Below, piece after piece: positions 11,048 through 22,713 of a DNA stretch of 64,000 bases. Source of the stretch: Termitomyces sp. T153 (Eukaryota; Basidiomycota; Agaricomycetes; Agaricales; Lyophyllaceae); NCBI GenBank assembly GCA_018296165.2, contig JACKQL020000127.1, positions 1 to 64,000 on the forward strand. Direction: 5' to 3'. Below the pieces are notes generated by a model. That model was not told where the DNA came from and made no database searches. It saw nothing but the letters and a program-made list of their open reading frames with translations. The position numbers and the translations under genes were made by a program. How positions within the stretch are numbered: position 1 is the stretch's first letter; every line of letters starts with the position of its first letter.

Positions 11048-12651
11048 TAGATGGGGAAGACCACCTATATGTCTCCAAAGCTACAAACAATGTAAGGATG
11101 CAACAACACATGAAAAGCAACAAGTTATAAGACACCTCTAATAATGAATCCTTTCCAGATAGTGATCCATATTCTTGGGGCAGGAGCAACATGAGCGGAG
11201 ATACCAGCAGGGCTATGTACAACATGTTGTGCATCATAGTAGAACATCTGAATGTACCTGATCCATCTATTGTGGCACTGTGTACACTCTGAAGGTATGC
11301 CAACTCTTCTTGATTGCTTGATCTGCTTTCTCTGATAATATAAGATTGAATATGACATCAAAATAAGTAGAATAATAAGCATACTCATCAACTATTAGTT
11401 CTTCAATGGAGGACATGTTTGATGGCAGATACATGTTACCCTGAAGAACATAATAGATAAGTTGTTGAATAAATATAAAAATAAATAATATGACAGAAGG
11501 TAATAAAGATAAAAATGCACCTTTAAGAGACAGCTCAAGTGGAGAGCAGCAGACATAAGGTTAATTAGAATGTTGTGAACACTCTTTTTGGAGATCCACT
11601 TTGCAAGATTGGAATACAACTTCATTCAAGTGCTGGTAAAGGAAGATCATGGACGACTTGAAAGTGTGTCATTGCCATTAGACTTGGAATTGACTTTGCA
11701 TAGGTGCTGTAATAAATATTTTTGAAATTTGCTGAGTAGAGTGGGAAGCAAGTTTAACAGATTGACTGGCTATAGAAAAAGGAGTAAGGACAATAGACAG
11801 AATAAAGCTCTTAACAAGTACTGTTCAACTGTTTTCCAATACTGGTTCAGCAGTGGATGGCTGATGAGGGTTGACACCATCCACAAGGGTCTGGATATCC
11901 AATATGTGATAGGCAAGAACTACTTTGAATAATGCCTCAAGAGCTCTGTCCTTGGTTATGCAAGAAACAGGTACTCTGTGAAGGGCATTTCAAAAAATAG
12001 CAAACACATTGTTGTGGTTAGCCATAGACTAATTAGTTTCACAAACCATGAGGGTGTGCACCAGATGCTAAACAAATTATAAGTGTTGAATTAACAATAT
12101 TTAGGCTACCCAATACTTCAACAGGCATATTCTCAAAATATTTACTGATATCAAGTGTGTTTGAAATGACATTGGAGTACCAAGAATGTGAACCAAATCT
12201 AGGGTTTCCTATTTGGAGATGAGGTAATGGCATAGTACTCATTGCCACCAGGGGAGAAAATGACATTGAAAGAATATTGAAATATACAACTCATTATATA
12301 CAGGAAACACTGATTGTCAATCAAAGTTAGTCAGCAACCACTGCTGCAGATGTATTAGTAATACATCAATAACAATAAACATAGGTGTTGGTAAGGAATA
12401 ACCCAGCCAAACACTTTGAAGTGGTAAATGCAACACCAATCATTGGACCAAGTTATTTGTAGGTAAGCAATCCCAGCCAACCACTACAAAGCAGATGAGA
12501 TTGACATTACAAGAACACAAATACCTAACACATGAAATGTTCACATATACATAGGTATATATATATATATGTATATTCCAGTCAATCATGTTTTCAAATA
12601 AAGATTGGTAAAATGATAACATCAGAAAGCACACAAAGTAAGAAATATCAT
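11048..12651. other. CpG-poor region without a supported gene
   Basis: Short frames on the minus strand (for example TDEYAYYSTYFDVI-like and WHTFRVYTVPQ-like pieces around 11150-11400) look faintly coding. They cannot be joined or assigned to a family. An AT dinucleotide tract lies at about 12556-12573. The stretch is best read as remnants of a decayed, once spliced gene. Confidence 0.35.
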
Positions 12652-13889
12652 TCAGGTATGGGCCTTCCCTTTGCCCTTGTGGAGTTTACCCTTTGCAGGT
12701 GTATTGTCAGGTGATGTGGGACCAAGACCCAAGGCATACATCAGATCATGTAGGAGTATAACAAAAAGAACATTGAGGGTAAGATACCTGCATGTAACAC
12801 ATAAGGATAATCCAGAAGCAAAGGACAAATGGCCAACCCACTTATGTCCCCCAGCTTTGTACCGCTTTATACTAAATCCAACAGTGACAACCAAACCTTC
12901 AGGTAGTTCAGCATTGTTATTTCTCCAAGAACACCAGCTAGGCAAAGCATTGAAATTAGTAGGCTGAAAACAGAAAGGCCTTCCCATCTCATTTCAACCA
13001 TTGTAAATAAGCACTATAGTATGTAAGAACAAGGAACAATGGATTTATAACAGTGCAGTACCTTGCTGATCAAACTCAATGATGGGCTTGTACACATCTG
13101 ACACACTAGCAGAAGTAAAATGGGTGCATCAGCCTCCATAAACATAGAATTGTTAAGGCCAACAGATGCAGGGCAATTCTTCCATGGCATTGCATATCCA
13201 CCATCTGAACAATGTTACTTAAGCTGAAACACACAAGAGGATGTAGATCACATACCATTGTTGTACTTGGGTGTCTTACCCTCTCCTCAGGATACAAATG
13301 TAATGCTGCAGCTGGAAATGGTGCTGCAAATCCCATCTGGCAAATTCATAACTTGGTGAAGCACAGCAAACTGTTGAAGGGATTCCTGATGGAATTCATA
13401 CACTTCCAATCTATGCTGTCCATACTTCTCAGTGGATCCTCCAATAGCATCAGAACTATGTATCAAGGCTGTGACAGAGGAAATAGCAGGGACACTCAAC
13501 CTGACATCAGAAGATATATTTTCAACAAAAGAGTCATCATCAACAACAAAATCAGACATATTGTTGCTCTGATAACCTCTGACCTTTTCATATTCATCTT
13601 CATCATCATTGTTAGCATCCATAGCAGCAAGAGGCCTGGAAGCTGGACATTTGTGGAGACTACAGAATGCATATAAGTTAACAAATGGCTGATACAACAT
13701 TAACAGTACAATTAACTTGGAAACAACAGGTAATTCCTCATCAGAATCTGAAGATATCATCACAGGACTACCAGGAGAGAGAGGTACAATGTTTGCATCT
13801 GCATCAATAACAGGGCTGGATGGTTCAGCCTTTACTGCAGAATAGACCCATGTAACAGTGGACAGCTTTTTGGGTGTGACAGTCAGCAA
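12652..13889 (-). pseudogene. Remnant of an unknown multi-exon agaric gene
   Basis: Minus-strand pieces look like exons. 13889-13287 contains VPLSPGSPVMISSDSDEELP, an acidic NNDDEDEYEK run and SDFVVDDDSFVEN. Next come a short piece with PFPAAALHLYPEERV (13336 down), a piece ending PIIEFDQQ followed by a GT, and 12987-12652 with PTNFNALPSWCSWRNNNAEL and LVVTVGFSIKRYKAGGHKWV. Acceptor- and donor-like sites flank several pieces. Similar 'acidic linker plus Trp-rich C-terminal' proteins of unknown function are repetitive in agaric genomes. A frame break near 13287 suggests decay. No enzymatic motif was seen and no function is proposed. Confidence 0.4.
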
Positions 13890-15462
13890 TTGCAGTGTCT
13901 GAAGAGCCTTAGGGGTTGGGGTACATGTGCAGCTGCATTATGATCAGGCAATTCTCAGGTACTGTTATTACCCACAATGTACACAGGATGCCTGACAGGG
14001 GTCAATTCAGAATCATCAGCATTTAAACTGGCCAATGTGTGACTATGGAACCAGTCAATATCATGTTGTCAAGAAAATAACAAACATATAGAACAGGCAT
14101 GTCAATAACTGCAGCCCCAACTGTCTTCTTCTTCTTAGAGGAAGGAGTTGAAGGAGAACTCTCCAGACTGATAGAGGTGAGAATAAGCAAATACATGACT
14201 GCAACAGCTAAAAAAATACATGCCTCTCAAGGACAAGCAGAGCTTTGCACTTGGTAGGTGACTGGTCAATGCTATGTATAAATATACATGATATAAGCAA
14301 CCAGTGAAATGGCATGACTTGAAGTATAAGTGCATGCAAAATCTGAAGAGTCACTTGAAGCTATTGCAACATCAACAGGCAATCTGAAGACATTGTCAAA
14401 TATGCTAGAGAAATGCAAGTCATTATATACATGTCAGAAGGACATATAATACAATGACATATGACCAGAGTTGGTCTTCATTCCTGAGGATATAGACATC
14501 AAGATCAATAATAGGGGACAACACAGTGGAACAGACTGACAAAGACTTCAACTGTTGGGCAAGAGACCTCACTTTTGAGGGACTAGATTTTGCTTGCTTG
14601 CACAGAGGCATAGTGAACTTGACACATATTAGACAGATACAGATGCAAGGGGTAGAGAGAAGGACAGGATACAGGAGTACAGAGTCAATGCTGCCAGACC
14701 AAACACCTTATTATATGGAGGAGGACAATGTATTAAAAAGGATAAATAATTTACAAAGAGTAAAAAGATAATGAACACAAAGAATCAGGGCAGGGTAATT
14801 AGAACATTATATGACATAAATCCACATATGAAATGAATGGCCAAAGATGCAATGACAGCTAACAATACAGGACCCCATATCAGTATATTCTGCTAGATGA
14901 CATGTCAAAGGGCAGAGCAATTCATACAAAGAATAAAGGTACTTTAATGAAATTCAATGGCAAAGCAAAAGAAGGCAGCATAGCACAAAAAAAGAAAGGA
15001 GTACACAGTAAAGCACTGTTAATAGATGTACAGAGGGAAAACATAAAATAGAAGACTCCAAGAGAATCACCAAACAAGCCAACTGTGAGACAGCAAAACA
15101 AGGGAATAAGGCAAACACAACAGGCCTGTCAGAAGCAATCAATGACAGATGTCCACATTGGAAGCAATGTGAGACATGAAGCAATGTGAGCAATTGAAAT
15201 GATTCACTGATTCACAGAAGAAAACAGAGAGAAGCAAGGCAACAGGAATGCCACAGAAATGAGACCAACACATGCATAGTGAATTGCACATTGTTAGTCA
15301 AGACATGACAGCAACACAAGAATCAGAACAGGACACCTATCAACTGAGGGACAAGAACCAGTACACAGTTTGAATTGTCTATAAGCACACAGTAGATTCA
15401 GTACACAAATATAATGTTACCTAAATGTACCAAAGATCATCTGCTTGATATGACACTGTACC
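13890..15462. other. CpG-poor gap without a supported gene
   Basis: Only short frames with stops occur on both strands. One minus-strand piece (14611-14423, beginning MPLCKQAKSSPSKVRS) could be a first exon of the upstream decayed gene but has no confirmed splice partner. No repeat structure or RNA gene was seen. Confidence 0.35.
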
Positions 15463-16600
15463 ATGCTCCACAGGTCATGGTGTTGGCCAAGGACTATGAC
15501 AAAGCAAGAGCCAGTGAGTAAAATGTTTGGTCATACTAAATATTCATTACTATTAATACTATCTTGCCTTGGTTTAATGTCAGAGACTGCACTTGAGCAA
15601 GCAATTATTAACCATGAAGAGGATGAAATGATGCTCACCAACATTGCCAGTGTAAGTTCAGTAGAGGTGAGCACTGCCATTGCATACTGACTAAGAACAA
15701 GGATCCTTCATGGGCAGAAGCAGTACAAATCAAAGAGATTGCAAACCCACAGACATGGAGATTGGTGTACATTCATGAAGATGGAGAGATTTTGGATGAG
15801 GAGCTTATATTCACCATATATGGTGCCATTACAGACAAAGATTTACTCCCTCTTAAAAAGGATGTGCATATGAGGTCAGTTAAGACAGTCAAATGTCAGA
15901 TACAAAGAGCTGACTTACAAGGTCAGTGATTACAAATGCATAAAATACATGAAACAATCAGTCAAGCTTGACATACTCAGGACTCAACATTTCAAAGATG
16001 CAATAAAGAGTGCTGGGTTGATATGTGACTATTTCGTTTGTGAGTTTGCTGAAGGCTGACTTGAATGTTGGCAGGATGCCTACATAGGCCAGGACACAGA
16101 CACATTGACGTTACAAACCATTCATTCATGCCAACATCAGAGGCTTCATTGAACAAAGGGCTTCATTGAACAAAGAGCATCATCCATTGAACAGGGACTT
16201 GGACCCATACAGACTTACTAAGAGGATACTTCCCAAAGGTTTCATGGTAACTGAGGACAACATAGTTCAGTATTCCAGAGCAAGATTAGGCAAAGATGGC
16301 AAGCAAATGTAGGTAAATCTCATATCTAAATATATATATATATATATATATAAAGAGAAAACACAAGATTAAATGAATATATGTTACAGGTACAAATTAT
16401 GCAAACTGGAAAGATTCAGAACAGGAGACATAGTAGCTGTTCAACTATCATTCCAGGTCATCAATCAGAGCAGAGGCAAACTGAAAATGCTCCTAGTATT
16501 GAGGTCCATTACACTCATCAATGAGAGCTTCAGATCAGTAAGCACATGTCACCAGAATCAAATGTATGGAATGACACACATATATCTATATAGCTGACCC
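15463..16600 (+). pseudogene. Remnant of an unknown repetitive agaric gene, plus strand
   Basis: Several plus-strand segments read like coding exons of one decayed gene. 15690-15930 contains TWRLVYIHEDGEILDEELIF and KKDVHMRSVKTVKCQIQRAD. About 16198-16310 contains LDPYRLTKRILPKGFMVTED and IVQYSRARLGKDGK. An intron-like 'gtaggt...acag' leads into 16391-16540 with FRTGDIVAVQLSF and KLKMLLVLRSITLI. The 'GDIVEVQxSF...MxxVLRSI' block is shared by many repetitive agaric hypothetical proteins. Internal stops near 15932 and 16060 show decay. Function is unknown. Confidence 0.45.
16329..16352. repeat. (AT)n microsatellite
   Basis: About eleven uninterrupted AT dinucleotides sit in an intron-like gap of the decayed gene. 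Confidence 0.9.
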
Positions 16601-16839
16601 CACAATCTAACAATTCAGCACAGAGTGGGGGTAAGCTAAAGCAGAAGCTCAGGGAGATAGTGAGTGATGTCTTGCACAGAATGGAGGTTGACTTAGCTTG
16701 ATGTACCAAAGAACCATATGGCCACCTATAGTTCCAGGATAATACTGTAAAGCCATACATAAATATAACATTGGCAGGCATGAACATGCCTCAACATCAA
16801 TGAGATTGACTGCCAAAGAAATGCAGGGGTTACTATGCT

Positions 16840-17290
16840 ATTCAGCTGATCCAGATTACACAATCCATTGCTGTAGCAATGGCTGACCAATCAAACCACC
16901 TTTTGTTAATCAGATTACATCATCCATTGCTGCAGCTGCACATGACTAAGCAATCCAGTGTTTTTTGTGTAAATAATGCAAAGTGAACACAATTATAAAA
17001 TTAGCTCACCCAGATTACACAATCCATAACAGAGCTGATCCAATGCCCACACATCCCTCACAACAACATTGATGGTAGTTGGTTTCTGACAACTCACAGT
17101 CATGTGTTTGTCACATAAAAATACATCTCCTCCTGTGCCTCCTTCCAGAGACATCACACCCAGAGTACACAATCCATTGCTGTATTGCCAGATGACTGAT
17201 TGACTGTTAAAGTGTTTTTGTTAATCAGATTACACAATCCATTGTTGGTAACAGTAGCTGACCAATCAACCCAGTGTTTTTGTTAAGTAT
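16840..17290. repeat. Degenerate tandem/dispersed repeat around 'attacacaatccattgctg'
   Basis: The core 'agattacacaatccattgctg' followed by 'ctgaccaatcaa' and 'tttttgttaatc' recurs about six times (near 16853, 16912, 17010, 17162, 17225 and 17262), with variable spacing and unrelated inserts. It looks like an old minisatellite that has been interrupted. No coding potential. Confidence 0.75.
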
Positions 17291-17569
17291 TTGATCTCAA
17301 ATAACAAAAAGTTGACACATTTTAAATTTACCTTCATAAATTCAAATTGTTTCAATGAACACTGACATGTTGCAAAAGTGTACTGAGAGAAATACAATAT
17401 ATATATTGTACATACACCACAATCAAAGAATGGAAAGTAAATGAGAATAAAGAAAGACAAAACAAAATAAATGGAAACAAAAAAATACAAAAGGAAAAAT
17501 AAATATAAAAACAATAAAAAAGAACTCATCTGTTGTTTCCATTAATTAGCTGGTGGTTCATAGCTGGAA

Positions 17570-17970
17570 TGAGCAAGGGATAGCCAGAATGGAGCAAAAA
17601 TTAAAAAACTGAGGACAAGAAGGAATACTCAGGAATAGCCATAGCCAGTGGTGATAGTTGAAGGGAGTGAATATTGAGGACAATACAGGAATAGCCAGTG
17701 GTCATAGCCAGAAGGAGTAAAAATCAAGGATAGCCAGTGGTAATAGCCAAAGGGAGCAAAAATCAAGGACAAGACAGGAATAGCCAGTGGTCATAGCTGG
17801 AAGGAGTAAAAATTGAGGATAGCCAGTGGTAATAGCTGGAGGGAGCAAAAATCAAGGACAAGAAAAAGATACCCAGTCAGACTAGATCACATGCCTAATA
17901 GCCAAAGGGAGCAAAAAACAAGGACAAGAAAAAATATACCCAGTCAGACCAGATCACATGCATAAAAACA
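17570..17970. repeat. Minisatellite, unit around 'gaatagccagtggtcatagc'
   Basis: Units of roughly 45-60 bases carrying 'atagccagtggtaatagc', 'gggagcaaaaatcaaggac' and 'acccagtcagaccagatcac' repeat about seven times with small changes. The array leads straight into an LTR-like end (17990-18142) and may be part of that LTR. Confidence 0.8.
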
Positions 17971-17989
17971 TCACGTGGGATCAAAAATT

Positions 17990-18142
17990 GAGGACAAAAT
18001 TTGGTGCTTGAAGATGGAGTGAAAGCCTCAGCTACTTCATAGACCTCGGAACTAGAACTTCTTGTAGATACTGAATAGACTTTGGATCTCCCTATGCCAG
18101 TTGTGTGATTGAGCCACAGCCTCCAAAGGTTGCCCTTACACA
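17990..18142 (+). mobile_element. LTR 3'-end-like fragment
   Basis: The segment reads 'gactttggatctccctatgc' then a Cys-poor run ending 'gcccttacaca'. It closely matches the end of the 3' LTR at 40804-41241 ('gactttggatttccctctgc...acccttacaca'). It is therefore the end of a related gypsy LTR, with the rest diverged or replaced by the minisatellite. No target duplication could be assigned. Confidence 0.6.
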
Positions 18143-18657
18143 ACCCCCCCCCTTGATTCCTATCACTAGCACACTAATTCCATTCTTTGCTTTGTCCAAG
18201 ATGTCCTCTGGCTAGCAACATTGCCAGCATGCACTTCAGCATATCAATGTTTATTGGATCTTTTGCATCATCTAGGGCTCCAATTGTCAACCAGCCACTT
18301 CCTCACATCCTCTATGAATTGCACCACCAGTGTCAGGTTCTGTGGCTTCTGTGTTCCAGTCATGCTTGTGGTCATACTATGTGTCTTTTGTGGTCCCTAG
18401 CTGATGTCCTTGGCTGCAGTTTCCCCACTGCCCAGCACTGGCATCTTGTGTCTTGCATTGATAGAGTATGAGTAGAGCTTTGTTTAGAGTGTATTTCTCA
18501 AGGTATTCTACTCCTAATCTATTGCCCTATCTGCTGTTGTGTTCCCTTGGGTATGTGAGGCAGAGACCTTTCAGGCACTATGACAAGTCTGTAATGTCTT
18601 GTAATCACATACAATACATACAAAATGGAGATTGGCGTGGGCATTGCAAAGAGTGGC

Positions 18658-20326
18658 CTATGGTGATATCGGCGGGATACCCTTGGCGGCAATTTCTGCA
18701 ACAAATATCTTGGTTTCAGCCATGATGACGAGCCTCCCATCAGTTGTGAGCACCATGTTGGCCGAAGTCGTCCCCAAGAAGAATTTGCCAATTAAAGTGC
18801 CTTCATCGTTCCAAACCTGCTTCTTAATCAATAGAAAGAAACGGAATTGATTTGGCGGACTGGACCTGTACGCCATCTCCACAGCCAGAGTACACGTTCC
18901 CCTGGATATCGACTTGAATACCATCAGGAATGCCAGCATCAACGTAGGCAAAAACACGGCGATTCTTGAACATATGCGTGCGTGGATCCACGTCAAAAGC
19001 ATATCTGGCGGCAATGAATATTACAATGATGATAGGATACTAGGCATTGACAGATTGTGTCTGGTCTATTGGCCATGCTGACCAGGGAAGCTGGATCTTT
19101 TAATAGGGTGAACTTACATAGTAGCAGGCTCAGTTTGATCGTTCCCTAGGAGTCCACCCAAGGCTCCAGTTTCCGAGCTATGGTCGATGTAGTCACCATA
19201 ATGCTCACATGTTAATGTCCTCAATATGATGGTACTTACATGTACGCAATATTGCCATCAGCAGTAAAGGCAATCCCATTGCATTTGTCAAAGTTAGTTG
19301 CCACCACCCGGACTGACCCAGTCTCTGGGTCGAGACGATACACATGGTTAGGGAACAATGGGTTGGGGCGGAAATGATTAAGAAAACCATATCTGTTCGT
19401 GGAGTTGAGCTCTGGACAGTATGTAAAGAGATGGATACGCATAGTTGATGCAACGTGAAGTCATTCAAATACGGCATGGAAACTTAGCACTTACTCGGAA
19501 TCGGTAAAAAACAATTTCCCACTTGGGTGCACTTTGATGTCATTCAAAGAATTGAATTGTCGCCCAAAGAAGTTATCCAAGAGGACGGTGACATTATTTG
19601 GAGCTTTTGGATTCACGAGAGCAATTGAAGGCGGTAGAGACCCTCGTCCAAATGTGACGAGTAAGAGAGACGATTTGTATGGTCCTGTTCCTCCGTTTGT
19701 CATTTGAATGGTCTTAGGAAGATCGAGCTATATGGAATTGTTTCAAGGCGTTAGTGTGCGTGAAATATGCTGATGGAGACTTACAAACATGACAGGTACG
19801 TTGATGACACTATCATTGGCGGCTAATGCGGTGTCGACATCCGTTAAGCTGATTTTGCCTATAACGTTGCTGTGATTCAGGTCACTCATTCCCAGTGGGC
19901 CACCATCGTTGCTGGCGAAGAACACTTCGTTCGTGTCAGACACGTAGACAGGAGCCTCGTGCGCAAAGGCAAACGTAGAGTTAGACGCGACCTCCCGAAT
20001 TGAAGGATTCGGCCCAAGAATTGTAAGGAAAGCGGAGTCAAATATTTGGAAGAAAGGAGGTGCCGTTGAAGTTGGATTGAAGAACGTGCTAAAGGACGAC
20101 TCGCGAAACGTTATGTTGGAATCACCAATCATGGAAAACAGTCTGGGATCTACAAACTGTTGCAGGAAACGTCTGACCGGAGCCCATCTTATCACGAAAT
20201 GTGACGCACGACTGAATCACCTGGGATTTTGAAGCTTGTATCTTGTGCATTGCCACCAACAGCATGAAAAGCCGTCCAGTATGGCAGCAAAACGACGAAA
20301 GCAAATGCACATACACTTCTGGGCAT
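18658..20326 (-). CDS. Secreted SMP-30/gluconolactonase-like beta-propeller protein
   Basis: Seven exons join on the minus strand: 20326-20221, 20149-19785, 19727-19495, 19392-19240, 19177-19118, 19004-18866 and 18816-18658. All introns are GT-AG, with lengths 71, 57, 102, 62, 113 and 49, and the sum is 1215 bases (404 aa). The start MPRSVCAFAFVVLLPYW opens a signal peptide. The mature protein has family blocks FAHEAPVYVSDTNEVFFASN, VHPSGKLFFTDSEYGFLNHF, HVYRLDPETGSVRVVATNFD, CNGIAFTADGNIAY, AGIPDGIQVDIQGNVYSGCG and TTDGRLVIMAETKIFVAEI. These give a six-bladed propeller with conserved acidic and Asn metal-site positions. The family hydrolyses lactones or related esters; the substrate here is unknown. 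The first intron acceptor is the least certain. The gene sits in a small CpG-normal island between CpG-depleted repeats. Confidence 0.9.
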
Positions 20327-20435
20327 GGAGAGTAAGACGTTGTGTTTTCCAACTCGTCGTTGGCCAATAGGCTGTGGGTGCGGATTCGTTTCGGCTTTTT
20401 TATGGCTTCCATCACTTACTAGCCTCCACCTCTTC

Positions 20436-20460
20436 TATATGTAGTCTACTCTAGAGTAGA
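20436..20460 (-). promoter_or_regulatory. TATA-like element with adjacent 16-base palindrome upstream of the propeller gene
   Basis: On the minus strand CATATAG lies about 110 bases upstream of the ATG at 20326. Just upstream of it is the perfect palindrome TCTACTCTAGAGTAGA (20445-20460), a possible dimeric-factor site. Both lie inside the CpG-normal island. Function is inferred from position only. Confidence 0.4.
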
Positions 20461-20792
20461 ATCCCACACTTACTTCCAAGGATTGATGTAAAATTGTTAA
20501 GAGTTTGATCATGAGAAGCTAGCTTGACATGAGGGACAGACTGGGAAAAGATGATAATATCGAAGGTCACCGGTCAGCCACCGATGCCATGTCCGGTATG
20601 GTATGAATTTGAACTTTGAATGTCAAGGGTGACTCGCTTTGACATGGTCGTTCTTCAATGAGATATATTGAATCGAAGTCTGAAAGAGTAATTTACAAGA
20701 TGTAGTGATCGACGATCAGTGATTGGCTGTTGTTGCCGCCTGACAAAACTTGGCATGGACATTTACATACAACGAGCTACGGTTCGTGCTGG

Positions 20793-21180
20793 AGGCATGG
20801 GCCTGTAGTTCTTGCTAAGTCCGAGACCCAACCTCACTTCATTTGGTTAGGTCCTCAGTATTCTAACTCAATGTTGAGATCCAGACCCAATCTCACTTTT
20901 TTCAATTAGGTCCTTGATATTCTAACTCAATGCTAAGTCTCAGACCTAACCTCACTTCATTTGGTTATGTCCTTGATATTCTAACTCAATGGTAAGATCC
21001 AGACCCAACTTCACTATGTTTGGTTTGGTCTTTCTATTTAATCAACTCAATGCTGAGATCCAGACCCAACTCCACTATGTTCAGTTAGGTCTTTGTATTT
21101 TGTTAACTCAATGCTGAGATTCAGACTTAACCTCACTATGTTTGTTTAGGCCCTTGTATTTCATCTGATGTCTTGCCAAG
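20793..21180 (+). repeat. About 60-base tandem repeat array (copy 1)
   Basis: Six to seven units share 'ctcaatgctgagatccagac' then 'ccaacctcactt' and 'ggttaggtcctt', with starts near 20825, 20882, 20941, 21000, 21061 and 21122. The array begins with 'ggcatgggcctgtag', exactly as the copy at 42892 does, so it belongs to one dispersed repeat. A further diverged unit lies near 21450. It begins where CpG density drops. Confidence 0.8.
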
Positions 21181-21725
21181 ACCTAGCCCCATCCTTGCTT
21201 TGTCCACTTGGGTCTTTCATTTTATTTAATAAGAGATTCTATATAAGGTAATTAAGATTGTTACTGGAGCTTTCCTACTCATCTCTTTCACTATGCTGAC
21301 TTTGGTCTTTCTTTTCTAAATCAATGTGTTTATAGTCCTGTCATTGTGAATGTCAGTAGATGTAAGTCTTTACTATGATTTCAATTCTACTCAGTCAAAT
21401 ATACCTTTTTTTATAAGTATCTCATTATTCCTAACACAATACTGAAATCCAGGCTGAACCTCACTGCCCTTGGTTAGGTTTTCAATATTTCAACTCTTCC
21501 AAGTGATTATCATTCAATAGATCATTTTTTATATACTTGAAAAATCAGAATTATTGATGAATCAAAGTCTCCTCCACTTCTGTCCACTTTTTACTCATAC
21601 ACTTTGGAGAGCATGTTTAACAATCTTTTGACACCAAAATATACTAAAGAGAAAGAAATTAGCATGGTAGCCTGAGCAATGGGATATCTATAATCTCATT
21701 TATGGTATCACTAAGTGGTTCTAAT

Positions 21726-22381
21726 TGTCAGGATCCCTTGACCCTAGGGAGGCTCCTACAGAGCAAAAGAACCACCTAGGCAGACTTGATAGCCAACAAG
21801 TATGTGGTTGAGTTGAGAAATAAGAGAACTGGGAAGGATAAACCTGGAAACTGATAGATTGAAGAGAAAGAGACAGGAGGATGAACACAAATAAAAAGCA
21901 GACACAATAGGTAACAATAGGTAATCACAAGACTGGAGTGTAGCTACAAACTAGGGGACCTTATATAGCTGTAGGACACTACCACAAGGGGAAGCTAGAA
22001 GTGATTTAAGTCAGGTGGGAGTAATCTAACACAAGTGGAAGTGATCCAAGTCAAGTGGAAGTGATCTCAGTCAGGTGGAAGTAATCAGAGTCAGGTGGAA
22101 GTGATCTAAGTCATAGCAGGAAGTGATACAAGTCATGGAAAAGTGATCTTGAACAAGGGAAGCAATCCTAGAAGTGATCTGGGACAGGTGGAAGTGATCT
22201 GGGCCTGTGGAAATGATCTGGAACAGGAAAAGTGGTCCTAAGGAGTGACTAAAACCTGGATGTGGCTGAAACAAGACTGTGGCTGAGATCTGGGGGTGTG
22301 GCTGAGATCCAGAGAGGGACTGTGTAGAATCTGAGGTTGGATAATGGTGAAGGGAAGGGGGAAATGGTATGGGTCCTGACA
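21726..22381 (+). mobile_element. Solo LTR flanked by CTAAT target duplication
   Basis: The 656-base element starts TGTCAGGATCCC and ends GGGTCCTGACA, giving 8-base inverted ends TGTCAGGA/TCCTGACA. CTAAT occurs at 21721-21725 and again at 22382-22386, a classic 5-base target duplication. No internal region remains, so it is a solo LTR left by LTR-LTR recombination. It contains a minisatellite. Confidence 0.93.
21990..22230. repeat. Minisatellite of about 18-20 bases inside the solo LTR
   Basis: Units of the type 'agtcaggtggaagtgatcta' repeat about ten times with drift. The array is part of the LTR and makes its length prone to change. Confidence 0.8.
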
Positions 22382-22648
22382 CTAATACTTAGCAATCAGA
22401 CCTTTGACTTGATTCTTTCTGAAAGTAACATGAAAAGTGCTGATGATGCTTTGATAATCCCTTTCCAATACTCTATCTAAATCTAATCAAGCCTTATTAA
22501 GCATTACTCATTTGTTTTCTTTAACTCAATATGTCTGACAGATGACCATCTAATCACAAACCATACACCTTCAAATCAGAAAGCCTATGGATCCTTGGGA
22601 ACAGGATCTCACCTACAGTTGTCAGTAATCTAATCTATTCAAACACAT

Positions 22649-22713
<65 letters not shown>

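Noticed and set aside
16840..17970. Possible CRISPR array because of regularly recurring repeats
   Set aside because: Eukaryotic context, degenerate units, no unique constant-length spacers.
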